DNA of 64,000 nucleotides, taken from positions 28,586 to 92,585 of the forward strand of contig NZ_CABFMN010000055.1 in NCBI RefSeq assembly GCF_901875635.1. Reading direction: 5' to 3'. This DNA comes from Xylophilus ampelinus (GTDB lineage: Bacteria > Pseudomonadota > Gammaproteobacteria > Burkholderiales > Burkholderiaceae_C). This document shows, in pieces, positions 45,761 to 54,542 of this stretch. A program made the position numbers and the translations under genes. Below the pieces are notes generated by a model. That model searched no databases. It saw only the letters and a program-made list of their open reading frames with translations, and was not told the origin of the DNA. Each line of letters starts with the position of its first letter. Within the stretch, counting starts at the first letter, position 1.

Positions 45761-45788
45761 ACGGCGCCCTCCAGAGCGCCGTTTTTTT
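45761..45788 (+). terminator. rho-independent terminator after the DUF937 gene
   Basis: ACGGCGC, an 8-base loop and GCGCCGT, then seven Ts. It directly follows repeat copy h. Confidence 0.9.
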
Positions 45789-45827
45789 GGTCCACCGCGC
45801 TGTGGGGCGATCGCGTACAACCGGGGC

Positions 45828-47011
45828 ATGAACGCGCAACTCGGGCTGCTGGTGGTCTGCCAGTCGCTCTACCTCGTCAACAACATCACCTTCATCGCCA
45901 TCAACGGCCTGGTCGGGCTGGCGCTCGCGCCGCAGGCCTGGATGGCGACGCTGCCCATCATGGGCTACGTGCTCGGCGGTGCGCTGTCGACCGGGCTGGT
46001 GGCGCGCACGCAGCGGCGCTGGGGGCGGCGCGGTTCTTTCCGGATCGGATTGGCGGTGGCTTTCGTCTCGGCCCTGGGTGCGGCCGCTGCGGTGTGGGTG
46101 CACAGATTCGTGGGCGTGTGCCTGGCGACCGTGGTGGCGGGCTACTACAGCGCCAACGGCACGCTGTACCGCTTCGCTGCGGCCGAGCTGGTGGCGCCGG
46201 CCTGGCGCGAGAAGGCGGTGTCGCTGCTGATGGCAGGCGGGCTGGTGGGCGCCGTGGTTGGGCCCAACCTCGCCGCACTCACGCGCGACTGGCTGTGCCG
46301 CAACCCTTCGTCGGTGCCTACGTGGCGCTGGCCGGCGTGGCGCTGCTGTCGATGCTCGCCATGTCCTTCATCCGCTTTCCGCCGCCGCCGGCCGTGCGTG
46401 CCGGCGAGCCGCGCGGCCGGCCGGTGCGCGAGTTGCTGCGGCAGCCGGCCTTCGTCGTCGCCAGCTTCGGCGGCGCGCTCGCCTTCGGCGTGATGAACCT
46501 GCTGATGACCGCCACGCCGCTGGCCATGCAGGTGTGCGGCCTGCCCTTCGCCGACGCGGCCTTCGTGCTGCAGTGGCATGTGATCGGCATGTTCGCGCCG
46601 GGCTTCTTCACCGGCCACCTGATCCGCCGGCTGGGGGCGCTGCCGGTGATGGCGGCGGGCCTGGCGCTGAACCTGGCCTGTGTGGGCGTGGCGCTCTCGG
46701 GCGTGGAGCTGCACCACTTCCAGGTCGCGCTCTTCCTGCTCGGCGTGGGCTGGAACTTCCTCTTCACCGGCAGCACCACGCTGGCGCTGGACAGCTACCG
46801 CCCCGAAGAGAAGGAGCGCGCGCAGGCCTTCATGAGCTTCACGCTCTTCGCGACGCTGGCGCTGACCTCGTTCACCGCCGGCGTGCTCGTCACCACGCGC
46901 GGCTGGCAGTGGCTCAACCTCGGCTCGCTGCTGCCGGTGGCGTTGATCGGCGCGTCGCTGCTGTGGCTGCGCCTGGCACCCCCTGCGCCCGCGCAGCGGC
47001 CGGTGGCCTGA
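45828..47011 (+). pseudogene. MFS transporter, interrupted by a frameshift
   Basis: An MFS efflux-type permease of about 394 residues if repaired. The first part, from ATG 45828 (MNAQLGLLVVCQSLYLVNNI, GYVLGGALSTGLVARTQRRW), runs to VVGPNLAALTRDWL in frame 1. Near 46294-46297 the frame breaks. The second half continues in another frame (PQPFVGAYVALAGVALLSML, FTGSTTLALDSYRPEEKERA, to 47011). Removing two bases from GGCTGTGCCGCAA would restore TRDWLPQPFVGAY. This is either a real pseudogene or a sequencing error. The remaining codons are well preserved, so decay would be recent. Confidence 0.85.
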
Positions 47012-47020
47012 GCGCGCGCG

Positions 47021-47426
47021 TCAGGCGCCGGCCAGCGCATTGAAGCGGTAGAAGTCCTCGATCTCCTCCTCGCACAGCGTGCCGCGCCCCTTGGCGTACA
47101 GGCGCACGGACTTCTCGCCGCGGATCTGCAGGAGGAAGTTGGTCTCGTGGTCCAGTGGTAAGGCACCTGCAGGCCGGGCGCGTTCATGAACACCGACATG
47201 CATGCGGCGCTTCAGCTTGGCGCGCGGCAGCTTGAGGTCGGCGCCGCGGAAGGCGCGCGAGATGTCGGGGCGGTGGAGCAGTTGCCCCGACAGGTCGGCC
47301 AGCCGGTGCCGGAACGCGAAGGCGGCCTCGTCGAGCTGTCTCCAGGGGCGCACGGTCGGCCAGTTCGATGAGCCCGGCGGGTTCCGTACGGCGCGTGTTG
47401 TCGTGGTATCTGGCCGTGTCGAGCAT
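47021..47426 (-). pseudogene. decayed cupin-like (JmjC-type) protein
   Basis: The minus strand from ATG 47426 (GCAGGAG upstream) reads MLDTARYHDNTRRTEPAGLI in one frame and then RQLDEAAFAFRHRLADLSGQ after a break at a CCCC run near 47345. It reads VFMNAPGLQVPYH after a break near 47200, and DHETNFLLQIRGEKSVRLYA after another near 47155. It stops at FYRFNALAGA. Together these resemble the first half of cupin-like (JmjC-related) proteins. Three frame changes and a missing C-terminal half mark it as a pseudogene, unless the sequence here is poor. It abuts the frameshifted MFS gene. Confidence 0.7.
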
Positions 47427-47529
47427 GGAATCTCCTGCATCGGCCACGCAACGCTGGCGCGGACCGAAGCGGAGATTCTGCGCACCGCGGGGTCGGTGCG
47501 CAGCACGGGACGCGGCGCCGGATGCGGCC

Positions 47530-49026
47530 TCAGGCGGCCACGGCGGACTCGGCGGCGGGCAAGGCGGCGATCACCTCCGCCACCGCGGCGGTGAGCTTCT
47601 TCGCATAGGGCACATGCAGGAACTCGTTGGGCCCGTGCGCATTGCTCTTGGGGCCCAGCACGCCGCAGACCATCATCTGCGCCTTGGGGAAGCCTTCGCT
47701 GAGCATGTTCATGAGCGGAATCGTGCCGCCCTGGCCGATGTAGCCGCAGGGCGCGCCGAAGTGCGCCTGGCTGGCGGCGTTCAACGCACGCTCGAACCAC
47801 GGCACCATCGTCGGCGCGTTCCAGCCCGTGGCGCCGCCACCACCGTCGAAGGTGACCTTGGCCTGGTAGGGCGCGTTGTCCTCCAGCAGCGTCTTGAGTT
47901 CGGCCATCACCATCGCCGCATCGACCAGCGGCGGCAGGCGCAGCGAGAGCTTGAAGGCGGTGTACGGGCGCAGCACGTTGCCCGCGTCCTTGAGCGCCGG
48001 AAAGCCCTCGGCGCCTGTCACGCTCAGCGTGGGCTTCCAGGTGCGGTTGATCAGCGCCTCGACCGGGTCGGTGGTGGTGGGCAGCGCGAAGGCCGTGGAG
48101 CCGCCGCAGTCCCAGTGCGCCCAGGGGAAGCGCTTGTAGACCTCGTCGCCCAGGATGGCGGCCGTGGCTTGCGCCTGCGCCAAGCGATCGGGCGGCACCT
48201 CGCAGTGGAAGCTGGCGGGCAGCAGGCGCCCGGTCTTGCTGTCTTCCAGACGGTCGAGCACCTGCCGCATGATGCGGAAGCTCGAGGGCACCAGGCCCGA
48301 GGCATCGCCCGAATGCACGCCCTCGGTGAGGATCTCCACTTTCAGCGTGCCGCCGGCCAGGCCGCGCAGCGAGGTGGTGAGCCACAGCTGGTCGTAGTTG
48401 CCGGCGCCCGAATCGAGACAGATCACCAGCGCCACATTGCCCAGCCGCGTGCGCAGCGCGTCGACGTACGGCAGCAGGTCGTAGGAGCCGGACTCCTCGC
48501 AGGTCTCGATCAGGCCCACGATGCGCGGGTGCGCCGCGCCCTGCGCCTTGAGCGCCTGCACCGCCGCGATGCTGGCGTAGACCGCGTAGCCGTCGTCGGC
48601 ACCGCCGCGGCCATAGAGCAGGCCGTTCTCGTACTTGGGCGTCCAGGGGCCGAGGTCGTTGCGCCATCCGGTGAACTCGGGCTGCTTGTCGAGGTGGCCG
48701 TACATCAGCACCGTGTCGGTCATCGACGTGCCCGTGGCCGGCACCTCGAAGAACAGCACCGGGGTGCGGCCTTCGAGGCGCACGATCTCCAGCGTCAGGC
48801 CTTCGACCTTCTGCGCCTCGACCCACTGCGCGGCGTTGCGCAGCACGGTTTCGAGGTAGCCGTGGGCTGCCCACTCCTTGTCGAAGCCCGGCGACTTGGC
48901 CGGGATGGCGATGTAGTCGGTGAGCTGGCGCACGATGTCGCCGTCCCATTTCGACGACACATCGGCCAGGGCACGGTCGGCATCGAGCAGGCCGGCCGGG
49001 ATTTCGCGGTGCAGGGGGGCGTTCAT
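47530..49026 (-). CDS. M20-family dipeptidase/carboxypeptidase
   Basis: A 498-residue cytoplasmic zinc peptidase of the M20 family (CNDP-like dipeptidase group). Motifs: VLMYGHLDKQPEFTGW (His, Asp), GGADDGYAVYASIAAV (bridging Asp), GLIETCEESGSYDLLPYV (Glu pair), CLDSGAGNYD, and the late His in AHGPNEFLHVPYAKK. ATG 49026 is used, giving the usual start (MNAPLHREIPAGLL); no strong ribosome-binding site. A GCAGAGG-family inverted repeat lies between it and the divergent DUF72 gene. Confidence 0.93.
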   Translation of the reverse strand: MNAPLHREIPAGLLDADRALADVSSKWDGDIVRQLTDYIAIPAKSPGFDKEWAAHGYLETVLRNAAQWVEAQKVEGLTLEIVRLEGRTPVLFFEVPATGTSMTDTVLMYGHLDKQPEFTGWRNDLGPWTPKYENGLLYGRGGADDGYAVYASIAAVQALKAQGAAHPRIVGLIETCEESGSYDLLPYVDALRTRLGNVALVICLDSGAGNYDQLWLTTSLRGLAGGTLKVEILTEGVHSGDASGLVPSSFRIMRQVLDRLEDSKTGRLLPASFHCEVPPDRLAQAQATAAILGDEVYKRFPWAHWDCGGSTAFALPTTTDPVEALINRTWKPTLSVTGAEGFPALKDAGNVLRPYTAFKLSLRLPPLVDAAMVMAELKTLLEDNAPYQAKVTFDGGGGATGWNAPTMVPWFERALNAASQAHFGAPCGYIGQGGTIPLMNMLSEGFPKAQMMVCGVLGPKSNAHGPNEFLHVPYAKKLTAAVAEVIAALPAAESAVAA

Positions 49027-49084
49027 CGGGGGCAATCTCCACGGGGCAAAAGGCGATTCTGCGCCGGTTGCCAAAACCCTGAAA

Positions 49085-49209
49085 GCGGACCTCCGGACGC
49101 GGAGGACGCAGAACATGCGCAGAGGGCGCAAAAGAAAACTTCACTGCCTTGGCTGGTTTCTTTTGCGTCCTCTGCGTAACCTTCTCGTCCTCTGCGTCCG
49201 GAAGTCCGC
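49085..49209. repeat. long inverted repeat of the GCAGAGG family, copy 2
   Basis: Arms 49085-49138 and 49157-49209 flank an 18-bp centre. Left arm: GCGGAC, CCGGACGC, GAGGACGCAGAA, GCGCAGAGGGCGCAAAAGAA. The right arm is its near-complement, with TTTCTTTTGCGTCCTCTGCG and CGTCCGG. It ends four bases before the DUF72 start codon and carries the only candidate ribosome-binding site (GGAAG). Same family and layout as 13886-13998. Confidence 0.9.
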
Positions 49210-49213
49210 ATTC

Positions 49214-49993
49214 ATGGCCACCACCTCGAAGAAACCCCACCCCCTGCGCGTCGGCATCGGCGGCTGGACCTACGAGCCCTGGCGCGACAACTTCTACCCG
49301 AAGGGCCTCGCGCAGACCAAGGAGCTGCACTACGCCAGCCGGCACCTCACGGCGATCGAGGTGAACGGCACCTACTACAGCACCTTCAAGCCGCCGACCT
49401 TCCGCAAGTGGGCCGACGAGACGCCCGATGGCTTCGTGTTCTCGCTCAAGGCGAACCGCTTCGCCACCCACCGCAAGCTGCTGGGCACGGCGAAGGAGTC
49501 GATCGCGCGCTTCGTCGACAGCGGGATCGCGGAACTGGGCGACAAGCTGGGGCCGATCGTGTGGCAGTTCATGCCGACCAAGGCCTTCGAGCCGGAGGAC
49601 TTCGAGGCCTTTCTCGCGCTGCTGCCGAAGAAGGAGGGCAGCCGCGTGCTGCAGCACGTAATGGACGTGCGGCACCCGAGCTTTCTGCTGGACGAGTACC
49701 GTGCGCTGGCGGCGCAGTACGGCGTGTCGACGGTGTTCACCGACGCCGACAAGTTCCCGTCCTTCGAGGAGCCCGAAGGCCCGGTGGCCTATGCGCGGCT
49801 GATGATGGCCGACGCCAAGCTGGCGGCCGGCTATGCGCCCAAGGCGCTCGATGCGTGGTGCGAACGCGCCAAGGCGTGGTCCGCGCAGCGGCCCACATAC
49901 GTGTTCTTCATCAATGGAGCGAAAGAGAAGGCGCCAGCCGCAGCCGGCGCCTTACTGAAACGGCTGGGCTGGACGCCTGCCGAGGGAGGCTGA
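49214..49993 (+). CDS. DUF72 family protein (YecE-like)
   Basis: A 259-residue protein with the DUF72 TIM-barrel signature: RVGIGGWTYEPWRDNFYPKG near the start, IEVNGTYYSTFKPPTFRKWA, VFSLKANRFATHRKLL, LGPIVWQFMP and DVRHPSF. Function is unknown in general; the fold resembles a divalent-metal TIM barrel. ATG 49214 lies just after the inverted repeat. Confidence 0.92.
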   Translation: MATTSKKPHPLRVGIGGWTYEPWRDNFYPKGLAQTKELHYASRHLTAIEVNGTYYSTFKPPTFRKWADETPDGFVFSLKANRFATHRKLLGTAKESIARFVDSGIAELGDKLGPIVWQFMPTKAFEPEDFEAFLALLPKKEGSRVLQHVMDVRHPSFLLDEYRALAAQYGVSTVFTDADKFPSFEEPEGPVAYARLMMADAKLAAGYAPKALDAWCERAKAWSAQRPTYVFFINGAKEKAPAAAGALLKRLGWTPAEGG

Positions 49994-50005
49994 GCCGGGG
50001 TGGGC

Positions 50006-50548
50006 TCAGGCCGCGGCCTGCAGCGGCGCGGGCTTGCTGTCGTTGCTGGCGCTGCTGCCGCCGGTGCCGACGCTGATCTCGCCGGAAAGCTGGCCGCCTT
50101 CCTCGATGACGATCTTGCCGTAGCGGATCTTGCCGGTGACCTTGCCGGTGGCGTGGATCACGAGCTTGTCGCGTGCCGTGAGGTCGCCGTCGAAGACGCC
50201 GCGGATTTCGGCGATGTCGATGGCCACCGAGCCCTTGAAGGAGCCCTGCTCGGCGATCTGGATCACGCGCGAATCCATCGTGGCTTCGACGATGCCCTCG
50301 ACCACGAGCGTGTCGCAATCGGTGATCTCGACGCCCTTGAGCTTGATGTTGGGGCCGACGGTGAGCTTGCTGCCGCCTTCCTTGGCGGGAGCCGCAGCCG
50401 CGCTGGCAGCCGCGTTGGTGGTGAGGGACGAGGGGTTCACGGGCGTGCCCGACAGGTTGGTGCCGCCGCCGACGAGCGGCGCGGGACGGGAGGTCAGGCT
50501 GTCGGTGTCGCGGTCACGCTTGCCGAAAAAGGGGGATTGCGATGCCAA
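50006..50548 (-). CDS. bactofilin (polymer-forming cytoskeletal protein)
   Basis: A 180-residue bactofilin. The central right-handed beta-helix is visible as short repeats (LTVGPNIKLKGVEITDCDTL, VEGIVEATMDSRVIQIAEQG, FKGSVAIDIAEIRGVFDGDL, ARDKLVIHATGKVTGKIRYG, IVIEEGGQLSGEI) with disordered termini. Bactofilins polymerise without nucleotide into scaffolds for cell-shape or cell-wall enzymes. TTG 50548 is chosen as start because GAGGAG lies seven bases upstream; a GTG at 50587 in the same frame is the alternative. Convergent with the DUF72 gene. Confidence 0.9.
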   Translation of the reverse strand: MASQSPFFGKRDRDTDSLTSRPAPLVGGGTNLSGTPVNPSSLTTNAAASAAAAPAKEGGSKLTVGPNIKLKGVEITDCDTLVVEGIVEATMDSRVIQIAEQGSFKGSVAIDIAEIRGVFDGDLTARDKLVIHATGKVTGKIRYGKIVIEEGGQLSGEISVGTGGSSASNDSKPAPLQAAA

Positions 50549-50700
50549 TGGGTGCTCCTCGGGAAAACGGCCATCGTAGGGGAGCACTCACGCTCGTTCG
50601 GCACTTCATTGGGAAAGATCGGTAACCAAATCCAAGCGTTCGAGGCGCACGTGTACTTTCGCCTGCGTGGCAAGCCCGCGGCCAGCACTGCCAGCGCGAT

Positions 50701-51282
50701 TCAGCGCCATGCGGCACGGCCCTGGGTGAGGTCGTCGATGCGCCGCATCAGTTCTGCTGCCCCGGCCTCGGGGACGTCGAAGCACAGTTCGACGAGCGTG
50801 CGGTGCGACACCTCGCCCAGATGGGCCTGCACTCCTGCGAGCTCGCGTCGCACGGCGCCTTCGAAGGCATAGGGCACGGCGCAGCACAGCGTGCGCAGGC
50901 GCTGCAGGGGCACGACCTGCGCCTGCTGGAGCGCCTGGGCCACGCTGTCGGTGTACGCCCGCACCAGGCCGCCTGCGCCGAGCTTGACGCCACCGAAGTA
51001 GCGCACGACCGTGGCGAGCACGCCCTCCAGGTCGTGGTGACGCAGCACTTCGAGCATGGGCCGGCCCGCGGTGCCGCTGGGCTCGCCGTCGTCCACCGCG
51101 GCCGACTGGCCGCCGGCCATCAATGCCCAGCACACGTGCGTGGCGCCGGGGTGCCCGGCCCGCAGTGCGGCGACGATGGCCTGCGCGGCGGCGCGGTCGG
51201 GCACGGGTTGCACGCAGGCGATGAAGCGGCTCTTGCGCAGCAGCAGTTCGGCAGTCGCCGGTGCGGCGAGGGTATGGGGCAT
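50701..51282 (-). CDS. YigZ/IMPACT-family protein
   Basis: A 193-residue protein of the UPF0029/IMPACT family. It has the N-terminal domain LLRKSRFIACVQPVPDRAAA, then HVCWALMAGGQSAAVDDGEP SGTAGRPMLEVL and VVRYFGGVKLGAGGLVRAYT, diagnostic for this family. A DUF1949-like ferredoxin-fold C-terminus follows. Bacterial YigZ is linked to translation or stress, with no firm function. ATG 51282 is preferred over an upstream in-frame ATG. Confidence 0.92.
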   Translation of the reverse strand: MPHTLAAPATAELLLRKSRFIACVQPVPDRAAAQAIVAALRAGHPGATHVCWALMAGGQSAAVDDGEPSGTAGRPMLEVLRHHDLEGVLATVVRYFGGVKLGAGGLVRAYTDSVAQALQQAQVVPLQRLRTLCCAVPYAFEGAVRRELAGVQAHLGEVSHRTLVELCFDVPEAGAAELMRRIDDLTQGRAAWR

Positions 51283-51362
51283 GGCGGGGCAGGCATGCCG
51301 CGCGACGCGGAACAATGGCGTCGCCGCACCCGGTGTCGGGGCTCGCGGCCAGAAAGGTTCCG

Positions 51363-52349
51363 ATGATGCCGCAGCCACACGACTTGCTTCCCGCGCACGA
51401 GCGCCCCACCGACCATCCCGTCCATGCCGACGACATTCCCGGCATGTTCGACGACCGCGCGGCCGACGAGCGTTTCGGCAAGCCCGCGGGCGGCTGGCGG
51501 CGGCGGCTGTTCACCGTGATCTTCGAGTCGGAGACGCCGGCCGGCCGGGCCTTCGACCTGGTGCTGATCGCGGTGATCCTGGCCAGCGTGGCGGTGGTGA
51601 TGCTCGACAGCGTGGCCGCGGCGCGCGAGGCGCACGGCATGCTGCTGCACCGCGTCGAATGGGTGTTCACGGCGGCTTTCACGCTGGAGTACCTGGCGCG
51701 GCTGGTGTGCGTGCAAAGGCCATGGCGCTATGCGCGCAGCTTCTATGGCGTGATCGACCTGTTGGCGCTGCTGCCAACCTACCTGGTGGCGCTGGAGCCC
51801 TCGCTGGGCGCGCTGATCGACGTGCGTGTGCTGCGCCTGCTGCGCGTGTTCCGCATCTTCAAGCTCTCGCGCTACGCGCACGAGTACCGCGCGCTGGCCA
51901 TGGCGATGGTGGCGAGCCGGCGCAAGATCACGGTGTTCCTGGGCTTCGTGATGCTGATCGTGCTGGTCGCCGGCACGCTGATGTACGTGATCGAGGGGCC
52001 GGCGCACGGGTTCACGAGCATCCCGATCGCGATGTACTGGGCGGTGTCGACGATGACGACGGTGGGCTTCGGCGACATCGTGCCCAAGAGCGACCTGGGG
52101 CGGCTGATCGCGTCGGTGATGATGCTCTCGGGCTGGGGCGTGCTGGCGGTGCCGACCGGCATCGTCACGGCCGAGATGAGTGCGCAGCGGCGGCTGCAGG
52201 ACCGGACGTTGCGTGTGGCGCGTGCGGTGGCCGAGCACACCGCGGCGGCGGCTTCATCGTCGTCCTCGTCACGGGTGTGTGACGACTGCGGCAGCGATGG
52301 GCATGCGGCGGATGCGCACTATTGCAGGCGGTGTGGGAACGAGCTCTGA
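51363..52349 (+). CDS. voltage-gated potassium channel with C-terminal zinc ribbon
   Basis: A 328-residue six-transmembrane channel. S4 carries regularly spaced arginines (RVLRLLRVFRIFKLSRYA), and the selectivity filter is TTVGFGD between S5 and S6. The final 25 residues, after a Ser/Ala linker, contain a CDDCG...HYCRRCG zinc ribbon, which is unusual on a Kv-type channel and may act in assembly or gating. The start is ATG 51363 (AAAGG upstream) or the next ATG at 51366. Divergent from the YigZ gene. Confidence 0.92.
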   Translation: MMPQPHDLLPAHERPTDHPVHADDIPGMFDDRAADERFGKPAGGWRRRLFTVIFESETPAGRAFDLVLIAVILASVAVVMLDSVAAAREAHGMLLHRVEWVFTAAFTLEYLARLVCVQRPWRYARSFYGVIDLLALLPTYLVALEPSLGALIDVRVLRLLRVFRIFKLSRYAHEYRALAMAMVASRRKITVFLGFVMLIVLVAGTLMYVIEGPAHGFTSIPIAMYWAVSTMTTVGFGDIVPKSDLGRLIASVMMLSGWGVLAVPTGIVTAEMSAQRRLQDRTLRVARAVAEHTAAAASSSSSSRVCDDCGSDGHAADAHYCRRCGNEL

Positions 52350-52361
52350 GCGTGATTTTCG

Positions 52362-52426
52362 AAAGTGCAATCGGGCTGTGGCGCTTGATGTGCCTGCGCT
52401 GTGGCCGAAATCGTCACGTTCGTTAC
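52362..52426. repeat. degenerate 65-bp direct repeat, unit 1
   Basis: It aligns without gaps to 53002-53066: AAAGTGCAATCG, GCGCTG and TCGTCAC are identical and equally spaced; 43 of 65 positions match by hand. No coding or known regulatory role recognised. Confidence 0.5.
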
Positions 52427-52573
52427 TTTCTTGGCTGGGCTTGTTTTTTTGGGCGCTGACCGGGGGCTTGTTCCGTCGTCGCTGTCGATCGGCCGGCACG
52501 ACCGGCTGGGGCGCTGGCGGCGGCCGCGGGCCTGAACCGCTGCGCCTCATTCCCTCCAGTCCCCTCTCCCTCT

Positions 52574-52682
52574 CCCTCCCCCGCTGGGGGAGGGTCGGGG
52601 TGGGGGCTTGCAGCGATTGAGGAGGCGCGCCCCATCCAACGCCGAGGTGCCCCTCACCCCACCTCTCCCCAGCGGGGAGAGG
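52574..52682. repeat. pair of REP-like hairpins
   Basis: Hairpin 1 is CCCTCCCCC-GCT-GGGGGAGGG (52574-52594) and hairpin 2 is CCTCTCCCC-AGC-GGGGAGAGG (52662-52682), about 70 bp apart in the gene-poor region. GGGAGAGG-type REPs are widespread in high-GC proteobacteria. The rest of 52350-53082 holds the two degenerate repeat units and a low-complexity stretch near 52905-52980 (CCAACCGACC-type), with no credible gene. Confidence 0.8.
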
Positions 52683-53001
52683 AGCAAAACCGAACGCGCC
52701 CGCGCCACGCCGGCCGAACGCGCGCCCGGTCCAGGCCGGTGGTGCCGGTGTGCGGGCGCAGGCGCCATTCGCGGCGCCGTGCAGTGCCCCAAGCACGTCG
52801 ATTCCAGGCGAGCACACAGCACGCACGACAAGCCAGTCAGCGCGAGCCAGCGCCGGAGAACGCATACCGGCGCCGCCGGCCGGGTTCAGGCCCACAGCGC
52901 TCGTACCGACCAACCGACCAACCGACTAACGTACCAACAGACCTGCCGACCTGCCCAAGAGTCCAAGAGCCCAAGCGACCCGATCAACAGCGCAAAACCC
53001 A

Positions 53002-53066
53002 AAAGTGCAATCGCCCGCCAGCGCAAGCCGGCCGGGCGCTGCGACCAAACTCGTCACAAACGTGAC
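53002..53066. repeat. degenerate 65-bp direct repeat, unit 2
   Basis: Partner of 52362-52426, same orientation, 640 bp away. It ends with TCGTCAC-AAAC-GTGACGA, a local palindrome missing from unit 1. It lies just beyond the stop of the hydroxypyruvate isomerase gene. Confidence 0.5.
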
Positions 53067-53082
53067 GATCGCCCAGAAGACT

Positions 53083-53910
53083 TCAGCGCCCCAGCCACTC
53101 CCTCGCCCATCCCAACCCCTCGCTCGTCCCGCCGCGCGGCCGGTATTCGCAGCCGATGAAGCCTTCCCAGCCGCAGCTCGCCGCCACCTCGTCGATGACC
53201 TCGAACAGGTACGGGTGGTGCAGCTCGCCCACGTCGGGCTCGTGCCGCTGCGGCACGCCGGCGATCTGGAAATGGCCCACGCGGCCGGTGGGCAGGTACT
53301 GGCGAATCTTCATCGCCACGTCGCCCTCGACGATCTGGCAGTGGTACAGGTCCATCTGCACCTTGAGGTTGGGCGCACCCACGGCCTGCACGATCGCATG
53401 CGCCTCGTCCTGGCGGTTGAGGAAGAAGCCCGGCACGTCGCGCGGATTGATCGGCTCGATCAGCACGTCGCGTCCCGCCTTGGCCGCCTCGCTCGCGGCC
53501 CATCGCAGGTTCTCGCGATAGACCTCGGCCGCGCGCTCGCGCGATCCTGCCGGGTCGAACAGGCCGGCCATCAGGTGCACACGCGGGCAATCGAGCGCCG
53601 CCGCGTAGTCGAGCGCGCGCAGCATCCCGTCGCGGAACTCCGCCTCGCGGCCGGGCACGCTCGCCGTGCCGCGCGAACCCTGGTCCCACGCCGCCGCGAT
53701 GGACTCGGTCGTGGTGCCACCCGGCGGCGCGTTGAACAGGACCTGCTCCAGGCCGTGGGCCTGCAGCCGCACTGCGAGCTCCTCCGCGGGCCACGCGTAA
53801 GGGAACAGGTATTCAACGGCACCGAAGCCATCCTTCGCGGCCGCGCCGAAGCGGTCGAGAAAAGGCAGCTCGGTGTACATCATCGACAGGTTGGCGGCGA
53901 AGCGGGGCAT
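53083..53910 (-). CDS. hyi: hydroxypyruvate isomerase / 2-oxo-tetronate isomerase
   Basis: A 275-residue TIM-barrel isomerase (AP endonuclease 2-like fold) of the Hyi/OtnI family, interconverting hydroxypyruvate and tartronate semialdehyde or a 2-oxo-tetronate. Motifs: [80 protein letters not shown] and [19 protein letters not shown] with metal-binding Glu, Asp, His. Full length. No glyoxylate carboligase or reductase gene is adjacent. It lies downstream of metW, 44 bp apart. Confidence 0.93.
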   Translation of the reverse strand: MPRFAANLSMMYTELPFLDRFGAAAKDGFGAVEYLFPYAWPAEELAVRLQAHGLEQVLFNAPPGGTTTESIAAAWDQGSRGTASVPGREAEFRDGMLRALDYAAALDCPRVHLMAGLFDPAGSRERAAEVYRENLRWAASEAAKAGRDVLIEPINPRDVPGFFLNRQDEAHAIVQAVGAPNLKVQMDLYHCQIVEGDVAMKIRQYLPTGRVGHFQIAGVPQRHEPDVGELHHPYLFEVIDEVAASCGWEGFIGCEYRPRGGTSEGLGWAREWLGR

Positions 53911-53954
53911 GGCGTGAGGGTGTGAGAAGAGAAGTCACCCGCGTGCCGCAGCCT

Positions 53955-54542
53955 TCAGGCGGCCCGCTCGAACTTGAAGACCGCCGTGCTCGCGCGCGCG
54001 TTGGGCAGCCAGCGCACCACGCGCCCGTCCTGCAGGCCGAAGGCATCGAGGATGCGCAGGTGGTTGCGCTGCGCGAGCACTTCGAAGTCCTTGAAGGTGC
54101 CGACGCGGATGTTGGGGGTGTCGTACCACTGGTAGGGCAGTCGCCGCGTGACGGGCATGCGCCCGCGCGCGATGCTCACGCGGTTGGGCCAGTGCGCGAA
54201 GTTGGGAAACGCGACGATGCCGATGCGGCCCACGCGCGCCGTCTCGCGCAGCATGACCTCGGCATTGCGCAGGTGCTGCAGCGTGTCGATCTGCAGCACC
54301 ACGTCGAAGCTCGCGTCCTCGAACATCGACAGGCCCTCGTCGAGGTTCAGCTGGATCACGTCGACCCCGCGGCGCAGGGACGTGAGCACGTTGCCGTCGG
54401 CGATCTCGACGCCGTAGCCCGAGCAGCCGCGCTGGCGCTGCAGGCGCTCGAGCAGCGCGCCATCGCCACAGCCGAGGTCGAGCACACGCGCGCCCTCGGG
54501 CACGAGCCGGGCGATGGGGTCCTGCACGTCGGCGCCGGTCAT
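53955..54542 (-). CDS. metW: methionine biosynthesis protein MetW
   Basis: A 195-residue SAM-methyltransferase-fold protein always paired with MetX in proteobacteria, where it supports homoserine acylation. Motifs: [91 protein letters not shown]. Start ATG 54542 overlaps the metX stop as ATGA, indicating translational coupling. Confidence 0.96.
   Translation of the reverse strand: MTGADVQDPIARLVPEGARVLDLGCGDGALLERLQRQRGCSGYGVEIADGNVLTSLRRGVDVIQLNLDEGLSMFEDASFDVVLQIDTLQHLRNAEVMLRETARVGRIGIVAFPNFAHWPNRVSIARGRMPVTRRLPYQWYDTPNIRVGTFKDFEVLAQRNHLRILDAFGLQDGRVVRWLPNARASTAVFKFERAA

Noticed and set aside
52269..52913. Minus-strand frame across the REP hairpins
   Set aside because: It consists of translated REP and low-complexity DNA and lacks codon bias.
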